This document shows positions 46,959 to 55,400 of a stretch of DNA of 64,000 nucleotides, piece by piece; position 1 is the stretch's first letter; each line of letters starts with the position of its first letter. The DNA comes from Siphonodentalium dalli. Its lineage: Eukaryota > Mollusca > Scaphopoda > Gadilida > Siphonodentaliidae. The position numbers and the translations under genes are program-made. Under the pieces are notes generated by a model. It was not told the DNA's origin. It was given only the letters and a program-made list of their open reading frames with translations, and ran no database searches. Where the stretch lies: NCBI GenBank assembly GCA_032622095.1, contig CP136062.1, positions 154,252,875 through 154,316,874 of the forward strand. Direction: 5' to 3'.

Positions 46959-47135
46959 TCAGTGATGATACTGTTGTTGTTGTTGTTGTTGGTGTTGTTG
47001 GTGTTGTTGTGGCTGATGATACTGTTGTTGTTGTTGTTGTTGTTGTTCTGAAGGCGTGTGTTTAACTTTGATATGACGCTTCAAACTATCTTGCCAAGCA
47101 TAGACACTTAAGCACTCTTCACATTGATACTTCAT
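46959..47135 (-). CDS. C2H2 zinc-finger/polyQ small protein, inner left copy
   Basis: ATG at 47133-47135, TGA at 46959-46961, 58 residues. Residues 1-27 form one classical C2H2 finger: Cys5 and Cys8 (CEEC), 12 residues, His21, four residues, His26. A Gln/His-rich tail encoded by CAA repeats and ending in YHH follows. It mirrors 50255-50437, but the glutamine run is shorter. A single finger of this kind usually binds DNA weakly alone. It may be an exon or domain of a larger product, or a repeat-borne micro-protein. An ATG-less frame just upstream (47217-47417) contains a CSQC pair and is present in every unit. Confidence 0.5.
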   Translation of the reverse strand: MKYQCEECLSVYAWQDSLKRHIKVKHTPSEQQQQQQQQYHQPQQHQQHQQQQQQQYHH

Positions 47136-47585
47136 TTTCCTATATAATCAGTGAAATCGAGCGTTCTTCTATGCACCTATATTTATATAGAACAGAAACA
47201 AGCGTAACGTGGTGGACTAGTTAACTAGTTCAGGCTGTCGTTCACAACGTCTCTTAGTGTTGTTTGTACTGGATACAAATTTATCACATTGGCTACAATA
47301 CAACCTACCTATCCAAATGTCAATGCAATTATGAGTGAATTCAATATGAGAGTATATATATAAGCATTTGTATCGACATCTCGTGAATCTATCGAAATAT
47401 CTTACTTCTCTTTCCAAATTGCGTAATAATTATGTTGAGGTTCAGTGGGTACGTCCTATATATCCAGCTGAAGGCAGAATGGACAATTGCTTCCTCTGAT
47501 GTACAGTTAGTTTGAATCAGTAAACATATGCACATGATTGTGTCTGTGCAACTTGAAACAATACAATTAAAATCTGGTCGTTTTC

Positions 47586-47615
47586 GGCGGCGGCCGTAAT
47601 GCGCATGTCAACGCC

Positions 47616-47646
<31 letters not shown>

Positions 47647-47647
47647 T
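47586..47647. repeat. GGC tract, inner left arm
   Basis: (GGC)n next to GGATTTAGTCA. The phrase TGACTAAATCC (or its inverse) sits at each GCC-tract border in both arms and may mark the edges of the repeated unit. Confidence 0.85.
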
Positions 47648-47925
47648 TAAGGATTTAGTCACAAATATGGCTTGTTTCCATTCATCGGAAAACTATGGGG
47701 GTAAGGTGGTGAGCGCCACCGAAAAAAGCAAGTGAGCGAGGGAAAAAAGAGAAAAATAACATGACAAGTGGTACATAGTACAATTTATTATATTAACTAT
47801 TCACTGTCACTTTCGTCCGAATTGTCATCACTTTCGTCAGATGTGTCATTTGTTTCGTCCATGAACTTTTCTAGCAATGGTCTGTACTTTAATATATATA
47901 TATATATATATACACACAATTGATA

Positions 47926-48507
47926 TTAATATGTTTGCCAATAATTTACACATCCATGAATCGATCTGAAAACATTATGGTTCATTGTCAACATTTTTGA
48001 CGAGTAGTTGTCAATATTTAGACATTCCTGGAAGAAATTATCCCAACTGCCTTCCCGTTCGACCCATTGGTCAGTGTATAATGTCACGATAGTGTGTGCC
48101 CATTGCACAATTTCGCTGACCAATGAGAAGTCGTTGTCTTTGTATGCTTTTAAACACATTTTTCCTGTGAACAGGAATGCAGCCATTATTCTCTCCCATG
48201 TGTAGGGGCCATCTTCCCGAAATATATTGTCCAACAAGTTACTAAATATATAGGGAAAATGATCCCTATCGTAATTGTCCAATTTCCCTGTCAGCTCATT
48301 TAACAGCCACATGTTATAATTTTCCAGCTGTTGAAGTATTCGTCTTGTGCAGTCACGTATTTCATCTAACTCTGATAAATAAAAGTTATTAGTGTCTGGG
48401 TAATGAAAGCCGTTTCTCAGAATGATATGCCTGACATAACTTTTCATCAAATATTTCGTAACTGCGCCAACTTCCATACTGTTCAATTTCTTGAGCTGTG
48501 TATCCAT
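47926..48507 (-). CDS. Bcl-2-like apoptosis regulator, left copy
   Basis: A single uninterrupted frame of 193 residues from ATG at 48505-48507, transcribed outward from the palindrome centre. It has the Bcl-2 layout in order: a BH4-like amphipathic helix at about 16-36, a BH3-like helix at about 47-62, a BH1-like block at 95-118 (FREDGPYTWERI, where the usual Asn-Trp-Gly-Arg reads Thr-Trp-Glu-Arg) and a BH2-like block at 148-161 (Trp148, then GSWDNFF). No C-terminal membrane anchor is evident. Bcl-2 proteins control mitochondrial outer-membrane permeabilisation; pro- or anti-survival activity cannot be told from sequence. It differs from the right copy at residue 90 (Asn here) and 149 (Val here). 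The intronless form suggests retrocopy or viral-type origin. Fold assignment is by eye. Confidence 0.75.
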   Translation of the reverse strand: MDTQLKKLNSMEVGAVTKYLMKSYVRHIILRNGFHYPDTNNFYLSELDEIRDCTRRILQQLENYNMWLLNELTGKLDNYDRDHFPYIFSNLLDNIFREDGPYTWERIMAAFLFTGKMCLKAYKDNDFSLVSEIVQWAHTIVTLYTDQWVEREGSWDNFFQECLNIDNYSSKMLTMNHNVFRSIHGCVNYWQTY

Positions 48508-48565
48508 TATTATTTTTTTTCCCTTCTACGTCAGACATAAAATATCAACAGTCCCTTTATTATGT

Positions 48566-48582
48566 TGAGTCAGCTAACCAAT
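48566..48582 (-). promoter_or_regulatory. AP-1/CCAAT promoter-like block, left arm
   Basis: TGAGTCA at 48566-48572 followed by CCAAT at 48578-48582 mirrors the right-arm block and lies about 60-75 bp upstream of the left Bcl-2-like ATG. Confidence 0.45.
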
Positions 48583-48682
48583 CAAAATGCATGATATTAA
48601 CGTGTTCCGACATGTTTCATTTCTAATTTTAGATGTTAAATGTGCCGACATTGTTCTTTGTTGTTGTAAAAAAATTGGCGCG

Positions 48683-48713
48683 GCGGCAGTGAGGGGGTGA
48701 TGGGGGCCGCACG
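48683..48713. other. Palindrome centre (loop)
   Basis: The arms end at TTGGCGCG (48675-48682) and CGCGCCAA (48714-48721). The 31-bp spacer is G-rich, contains GAGGGGGTGATGGGGG, and has a further short GCGGC/GCCGC pair. Two divergent promoters flank it. Confidence 0.85.
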
Positions 48714-48813
48714 CGCGCCAATTTTTTTACAACAACAAAGAACAATGTCGGCACATTTAACATCTAAAATTAGAAATGAAACATGTCGGAACACGTTAAT
48801 ATCATGCATTTTG

Positions 48814-48840
48814 ATTGGTTAGCTGACTCAACATAATAAA
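48814..48840 (+). promoter_or_regulatory. CCAAT/AP-1 promoter-like block, right arm
   Basis: ATTGG (inverted CCAAT) at 48814-48818, the AP-1 consensus TGACTCA at 48824-48830 and an AT-rich ATAATAAAGGG at 48833-48843 precede the Bcl-2-like ATG (48889) by 45-75 bp. Function is inferred from motifs and position; the mirrored arm has the same sites. Confidence 0.45.
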
Positions 48841-48888
48841 GGGACTGTTGATATTTTATGTCTGACGTAGAAGGGAAAAAAAATAATA

Positions 48889-49470
48889 ATGGATACACAG
48901 CTCAAGAAATTGAACAGTATGGAAGTTGGCGCAGTTACGAAATATTTGATGAAAAGTTATGTCAGGCATATCATTCTGAGAAACGGCTTTCATTACCCAG
49001 ACACTAATAACTTTTATTTATCAGAGTTAGATGAAATACGTGACTGCACAAGAAGAATACTTCAACAGCTGGAAAATTATAACATGTGGCTGTTAAATGA
49101 GCTGACAGGGAAATTGGACAATTACGATAGGGATCATTTTCCCTATATATTTAGTGACTTGTTGGACAATATATTTCGGGAAGATGGCCCCTACACATGG
49201 GAGAGAATAATGGCTGCATTCCTGTTCACAGGAAAAATGTGTTTAAAAGCATACAAAGACAACGACTTCTCATTGGTCAGCGAAATTGTGCAATGGGCAC
49301 ACACTATCGTGACATTATACACTGACCAATGGTTCGAACGGGAAGGCAGTTGGGATAATTTCTTCCAGGAATGTCTAAATATTGACAACTACTCGTCAAA
49401 AATGTTGACAATGAACCATAATGTTTTCAGATCGATTCATGGATGTGTAAATTATTGGCAAACATATTAA
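48889..49470 (+). CDS. Bcl-2-like apoptosis regulator, right copy
   Basis: 193 residues from ATG in a strong context (A at -3, G at +4) to TAA. It is identical to the left copy except Asp90 and Phe149, and both frames are open. The BH1-like block keeps the Phe-x-x-Asp-Gly lead, Trp104 and Arg106, and a helical FLFTGKMCLKAY that matches the central hydrophobic helix of the family. The BH2-like block has paired tryptophans (148 and 155). The C-terminal 30 residues are polar, so if it acts at mitochondria it would need partners or another anchor. Its length is in the usual Bcl-2 range. Host genes of this family normally have introns and a tail anchor; soluble intronless forms are common among DNA-virus homologues, but that origin is not shown here. 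Confidence 0.75.
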   Translation: MDTQLKKLNSMEVGAVTKYLMKSYVRHIILRNGFHYPDTNNFYLSELDEIRDCTRRILQQLENYNMWLLNELTGKLDNYDRDHFPYIFSDLLDNIFREDGPYTWERIMAAFLFTGKMCLKAYKDNDFSLVSEIVQWAHTIVTLYTDQWFEREGSWDNFFQECLNIDNYSSKMLTMNHNVFRSIHGCVNYWQTY

Positions 49471-49533
49471 TATCAATTGTGTGTATATATATATATATAT
49501 ATATTAAAGTACAGACCATTGCTAGAAAAGTTC

Positions 49534-49599
49534 ATGGACGAAACAAATGACACATCTGACGAAAGTGATGACAATTCGGACGAAAGTGACAGTGAATAG
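49534..49599 (+). other. Acidic 21-residue ORF in frame after the Bcl-2-like stop
   Basis: After TAA at 49468-49470 and a (TA)n run, the same reading frame stays open to 49599. It contains PLLEKFMDE followed by a Ser/Asp/Glu-rich end (ATG 49534, TAG 49597-49599). AATAAA lies at 49607-49612. It could be a 3' UTR oddity, a read-through tail, or the last part of another transcript. Mirrored on the minus strand at about 47796-47862. Confidence 0.35.
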
Positions 49600-49606
49600 T
49601 TAATAT

Positions 49607-49612
49607 AATAAA
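49607..49612 (+). terminator. Polyadenylation signal AATAAA
   Basis: Lies 137 bp after the Bcl-2-like stop codon. The mirrored TTTATT occurs in the left arm near 47785. It is a plausible 3' end for the gene. Confidence 0.5.
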
Positions 49613-50254
49613 TTGTACTATGTACCAATTGTCATGTTATTTTTCTCTTTTTTCCCTCGCTCACTTGCTTTTTTCGGTGGCGCTCACCACCTTACCCCCA
49701 TAGTTTTCCGATGAATGGAAACAAGCCATATTTGTGACTAAATCCTTAACCGCCGCCGCCGCCGCCGGCGGCGCGGCGTTGACATGCGCATTACGGCCGC
49801 CGCCGAAAACGACCAGATTTTAATTGTATTGTTTCAAGTTGCACAGACACAATCATGTGCATATGTTTACTGATTCAAACTAACTGTACATCAGAGGAAG
49901 CAATTGTCCATTCTGCCTTCAGCTGGATATATAGGACGTACCCACTGAACCTCAACATAATTATTACGCAATTTGGAAAGAGAAGTAAGATATTTCGATA
50001 GATTCACGAGATGTCGATACAAATGCTTATATATATACTCTCATATTGAATTCACTCATAATTGCATTGACATTTGGATAGGTAGGTTGTATTGTAGCCA
50101 ATGTGATAAATTTGTATCCAGTACAAACAACACTAAGAGACGTTGTGAACGACAGCCTGAACTAGTTAACTAGTCCACCACGTTACGCTTGTTTCTGTTC
50201 TATATAAATATAGGTGCATAGAAGAACGCTCGATTTCACTGATTATATAGGAAA

Positions 50255-50342
50255 ATGAAGTATCAATGTGAAGAGTGCTTAAGTGTCTATGCTTGGCAAG
50301 ATAGTTTGAAGCGTCATATCAAAGTTAAACACACGCCTTCAG

Positions 50343-50373
<31 letters not shown>

Positions 50374-50437
50374 GTATCATCAGCCACAACAACACCAACA
50401 ACACCAACAACAACAACAACAACAGTATCATCACTGA
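50255..50437 (+). CDS. C2H2 zinc-finger/polyQ small protein, inner right copy
   Basis: ATG at 50255, TGA at 50435-50437, 60 residues. One C2H2 finger (Cys5, Cys8, His21, His26) is followed by a Gln/His-rich tail from CAA repeats. It lies in a unit of about 806 bp that is tandemly duplicated (the next copy is at 51061). A TATATAAATATAGG string lies about 50 bp before the ATG and could act as a TATA box. The preceding ATG-less frame at 49973-50173 includes LYCSQCDKF and NTKRRC, which looks like a decayed finger. A regulatory role for the element is possible but unproven. Confidence 0.5.
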
Positions 50438-50489
50438 CTAAATCCTTAACCGCCGCCGCCAATTTCTTTGCATGCCATAGGATTATGTA

Positions 50490-50539
50490 GTTGCCGCCGC
50501 CGCCGCCGCCGGCGGCGCGGCGTTGACATGCGCATTACA

Positions 50540-50580
<41 letters not shown>

Positions 50581-50583
50581 GGC
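50490..50583. repeat. GCC trinucleotide tracts between the two right-arm units
   Basis: GCC runs around CGTTGACATGCGCATTAC. Tract lengths differ from the mirrored tract at 46798-46905, as expected for unstable repeats or sequencing uncertainty. Confidence 0.9.
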
Positions 50584-51060
50584 GTTGACATGCGCATTAC
50601 GGCCGCCGCCGAAAACGACCAGATTTTAATTGTATTGTTTCAAGTTGCACAGACACAATCATGTGCATATGTTTACTGATTCAAACTAACTGTACATCAG
50701 AGGAAGCAATTGTCCATTCTGCCTTCAGCTGGATATATAGGACGTACCAACTGAACCTCAACATAATTATTACGCAATTTGGAAAGAGAAGTAAGATATT
50801 TCGATAGATTCACGAGATGTCGATACAAATGCTTATATATATACTCTCATATTGAATTCACTCATAATTGCATTGACATTTGGATAGGTAGGTTGTATTG
50901 TAGCCAATGTGATAAATTTGTATCCAGTACAAACAACACTAAGAGACGTTGTGAACGACAGCCTGAACTAGTTAACTAGTCCACCACGTTACGCTTGTTT
51001 CTGTTCTATATAAATATAGGTGCATAGAAGAACGCTCGATTTCACTGATTATATAGGAAA

Positions 51061-51162
51061 ATGAAGTATCAATGTGAAGAGTGCTTAAGTGTCTATGCTT
51101 GGCAAGATAGTTTGAAGCGTCATATCAAAGTTAAACACACGCCTTCAGAACAACAACAATAA
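51061..51162 (+). pseudogene. C2H2 zinc-finger/polyQ ORF, outer right copy, truncated
   Basis: Same finger as 50255-50437, but stopped by TAA (51160-51162) within the glutamine run after 33 residues. The single base difference (CAA to TAA) is shared with the mirrored copy at 46219-46320. Confidence 0.6.
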
Positions 51163-51339
51163 CAACAACAGTATCATCAGCCACAACAACAACAACAACA
51201 CCAACAACACCAACAACAACAACAACAACAGTATCATCACTGACTAAATCCTTAACCGCCGCCGCCAATTTCTTTGCATGCCATAGGATTATGTAGTTGC
51301 CGCCGCCGCCGGCGGCGCGGCGTTGACATGCGCATTACA

Positions 51340-51375
<36 letters not shown>

Positions 51376-51506
51376 GCCGCGGGCGGCTGGTCGACTCGCA
51401 TAGATAAGAGAATGCATTGGCACAGGATAAAAATAATCCCGACTTCCGACTGGATTTGATATAGCGGGTCACATTTATGACTAAATCCTGAATTTTGTTT
51501 AATTTT

Positions 51507-51705
51507 TGAAGTTTTTTGAAATTTGTGAAATTTGTGAAATTTGTGAAGTTTTTGAAGTTTTTGAAGTTTTTCGAAATTTTGTAAGTTTTTGAAATTTTTG
51601 AACTTTTTGAAATTTTTGAACTTTTTGAAATTTTTGAACTTTTTGAACTTTTTGAACTTTTTGAACTTTTTGACCTTTTTGACCTTTTTGAACTTTTTGG
51701 AAGTT
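51507..51705. repeat. (CTTTTTGAA)n tract, right arm
   Basis: Mirror of 45697-45885. The number and order of variant units differ between arms, giving one of the few visible arm differences. Confidence 0.9.
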
Positions 51706-52058
51706 TTCAATGCGAGTGTCACTTTAACATTATCCCACAGTGTGCGCCATGTGTTACTTTAACATTCATCCATAGTGAGTGTCACTTTAATAATCATCCC
51801 CCGTGAGAGACCAGTATCCCTTTAATATTCAAGACTGAAGCTACCCCACCGAGATCATCACGTGATATACATGTAGATAATATACCATTCATATGGAGAA
51901 ATCTGGATATAACCAGCGGGTCATGTCCGGACATGTCCAACCGATACAAATAGACCGACGCGTGGGCGGAGAATATAGGTCAAACTGTCTAGACGGGAGT
52001 ACTGCAGAGAATAGAGTTATCGTTCCTGAAATGACCCCAAACAGGCCCGGTATCATCA

Positions 52059-52064
52059 GCTGTT
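52059..52064. repeat. Right 6-bp target-site duplication, GCTGTT
   Basis: Direct copy of 45335-45340, directly following the element's last bases ATCATCA. Confidence 0.75.
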
Positions 52065-52419
52065 GTATATTTGATTACTATAATCCGAAATACATTCGAG
52101 ATTTGATTTACTAAACTTGTCAAGGTTGGAGCCAAGTACGACAGAGGATCCTCATATCTATATTTTTCTCAGAAACACATAGCATCTGAGGGGAATCATT
52201 GGCAAAACTTATTTGGGTTTAATTCAGTCTATGTAAACATACACTCAGATTCATACTGATACTGAGTCTATTGCATTCCCATCAACTTTTCATTTCTGAA
52301 CGGTGGTGGGCTTCCCCCAAATTACGTCACACCGCACTAAATATAAATCTGAAATTAGTTGTGATTGACAGGCGTAGACATGGTCACGTGCCAGTGCCGT
52401 CATGGCCGCTTCAACCATG
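52065..52419. other. Unique spacer between the palindromic element and the tandem array
   Basis: No gene, no repeat partner. It separates the two insertions and is probably older host sequence. Confidence 0.4.
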
Positions 52420-52423
52420 TGAA

Positions 52424-55400
52424 GGTTACACTGGTGTAAATGTTTTCCATAGGCCTCAGTGCTAACGTTTTAGCGTATAGTGTTGGCAATATAAATGTTG
52501 GGTCCAAAATTTTCTTTAAATGTGAAAAATTGACATTTTGGGAAACTTTTTACACAAAAAAATCATGTCTGTCTAGCAGGGAATTCGCCTTTAAATCTTA
52601 TGTTTTCGTAACTAGTGTCAAAACCGCATAAAAAAATACAGTCATATTTTAGACCACACCAAAAAATTCAAACTTCACTACAAAGGGTTAATTCCTGTGC
52701 CAATGGTTATTTTACCTATGGGAAATCATAGGGAAGAGGTGTGATGATTTTTTTATGTGAAAAGCACACAAGGCTATTGACCAATCAGGGCCCAGTGTCT
52801 ATTTTATTCTCTCCTATATATTCCTCCCGCATCCGCTAGATGTCACTCGGAACCTTATTTACACCAGTGTAACCTAAAGCGATAGCCCGCTTTTTCGCGG
52901 AATAATTGTAACTCCCTACATTTCTTCAGAATTGCCCATCAATGGAAAAAATGTGTTCAAAAACAATATCACTTCTGTGGTTCTTTATTTATCACACACA
53001 ATTTAACCCCACCCCCTTTAACAAATTATTCATCAAAAAAGCACAATTTTCCACCACCAGTCATGTTCAGGCCCTATTTTCACTCAGTTTTAGGGGTCTG
53101 GTGTTGCAAACTTGGATCAGCTATGGAAGACTGTTCAATATTCTTTCCATGAGAGAACTTCTGGTGATGTGAGGTCATTGAGTCCAGATCTGATCAGCTG
53201 AGCATCAAGCGCATGACTTTATCAGCACATTGAAGAATAAAATATGACATTTTCAGGTCTGCAAGGGTGATCCAAGATAACTGGATGTGGGTGTATATTG
53301 AATTAGTTGAATAAAGATATGCTCTCTTTGAATTGCTGAAGCATTTTCTTAAATGTGTCCAAGTTTTAGTGCTATTAACCTTCAAATGACCATACCCACC
53401 AATGGAAATGACACACTTTTATGATATATATCTGTATATCACAGGCTATAAAATCCAAAATACTTGTTAAATTAGGTTCTTATAACAATTGATATATGTG
53501 TCGTTGACATGCCCATGTTATGGGTCATTTGCATTATCATGTGACTATTACCACCTTGAAATTTTTTGAAAATACCTTGAAAAATTGGCATTTTTTATGA
53601 AAAATCTTACTATTTTTTTGGCTGATGTAAGTGAAAGAAGACATCAGCAGCAGGAATAGCCACATCAAGCATGAGATATTCATTGGACTGAAAGACCAGG
53701 CTCTGTAAAATGCAATAAAATGCTTTAAAGTGACTCCCAGGAATCAAAAATGATAAAAAGCAATTTTTTCCCTTTAGGTTACACTGGTGTAAATGTTTTC
53801 CATAGGCCTCAGTGCTAACGTTTTAGCGTATAGTGTTGGCAATATAAATGTTGGGTCCAAAATTTTCTTTAAATGTGAAAAATTGACATTTTGGGAAACT
53901 TTTTACACAAAAAAATCATGTCTGTCTAGCAGGGAATTCGCCTTTAAATCTTATGTTTTCGTAACTAGTGTCAAAACCGCATAAAAAAATACAGTCATAT
54001 TTTAGACCACACCAAAAAATTCAAACTTCACTACAAAGGGTTAATTCCTGTGCCAATGGTTATTTTACCTATGGGAAATCATAGGGAAGAGGTGTGATGA
54101 TTTTTTTATGTGAAAAGCACACAAGGATATTGACCAATCAGGGCCCAGTGTCTATTTTATTCTCTCCTATATATTCCTCCCGCATCCGCTAGATGTCACT
54201 CGGAACCTTATTTACACCAGTGTAACCTAAAGCGATAGCCCGCTTTTTCGCGGAATAATTGTAACTCCCTACATTTCTTCAGAATTGCCCATCAATGGAA
54301 AAAATGTGTTCAAAAACAATATCACTTCTGTGGTTCTTTATTTATCACACACAATTTAACCCCACCCCCTTTAACAAATTATTCATCAAAAAAGCACAAT
54401 TTTCCACCACCAGTCATGTTCAGGCCCTATTTTCACTCAGTTTTAGGGGTCTGGTGTTGCAAACTTGGATCAGCTATGGAAGACTGTTCAATATTCTTTC
54501 CATGAGAGAACTTCTGGTGATGTGAGGTCATTGAGTCCAGATCTGATCAGCTGAGCATCAAGCGCATGACTTTATCAGCACATTGAAGAATAAAATATGA
54601 CATTTTCAGGTCTGCAAGGGTGATCCAAGATAACTGGATGTGGGTGTATATTGAATTAGTTGAATAAAGATATGCTCTCTTTGAATTGCTGAAGCATTTT
54701 CTTAAATGTGTCCAAGTTTTAGTGCTATTAACCTTCAAATGACCATACCCACCAATGGAAATGACACACTTTTATGATATATATCTGTATATCACAGGCT
54801 ATAAAATCCAAAATACTTGTTAAATTAGGTTCTTATAACAATTGATATATGTGTCGTTGACATGCCCATGTTATGGGTCATTTGCATTATCATGTGACTA
54901 TTACCACCTTGAAATTTTTTGAAAATACCTTGAAAAATTGGCATTTTTTATGAAAAATCTTACTATTTTTTTGGCTGATGTAAGTGAAAGAAGACATCAG
55001 CAGCAGGAATAGCCACATCAAGCATGAGATATTCATTGGACTGAAAGACCAGGCTCTGTAAAATGCAATAAAATGCTTTAAAGTGACTCCCAGGAATCAA
55101 AAATGATAAAAAGCAATTTTTTCCCTTTAGGTTACACTGGTGTAAATGTTTTCCATAGGCCTCAGTGCTAACGTTTTAGCGTATAGTGTTGGCAATATAA
55201 ATGTTGGGTCCAAAATTTTCTTTAAATGTGAAAAATTGACATTTTGGGAAACTTTTTACACAAAAAAATCATGTCTGTCTAGCAGGGAATTCGCCTTTAA
55301 ATCTTATGTTTTCGTAACTAGTGTCAAAACCGCATAAAAAAATACAGTCATATTTTAGACCACACCAAAAAATTCAAACTTCACTACAAAGGGTTAATTC

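Larger units (their letters stand above)
45341..52058. mobile_element. 6.7 kb palindromic integrase-type element carrying Bcl-2-like genes
   Basis: The left arm 45341-48682 and right arm 48714-52058 are inverse copies differing only by rare substitutions and by microsatellite length. The outer ends are TGATGATACCGGGCC and its inverse, so the element starts TG and ends CA. It is flanked by the 6-bp direct repeat GCTGTT. TG..CA ends and 5-6 bp duplications are produced by DDE integrases of the retroviral/Polinton type; that inference rests on the ends alone. From the centre outward each arm holds a CCAAT/AP-1 promoter-like block, a Bcl-2-like ORF, an acidic mini-ORF with AATAAA, two tandem units of about 0.8 kb (GCC tract, zinc-finger ORF, CAA repeat), a fragment of a dispersed repeat, a (TTCAAAAAG)n tract and three TTAAAGTGACACT units. 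No integrase, polymerase or capsid gene is present. Confidence 0.8.

Noticed and set aside
47217-47417. 66-codon frame present in four copies as an independent gene
   Set aside because: It has no ATG in any copy. Kept only as a possible exon in the findings.
45341-52058. Palindrome as a pure assembly or hairpin-adapter artefact
   Set aside because: The arms differ by substitutions and repeat lengths, and the outer ends are TG..CA with an exact 6-bp direct repeat that an artefact would not produce. Read-level proof is still lacking.
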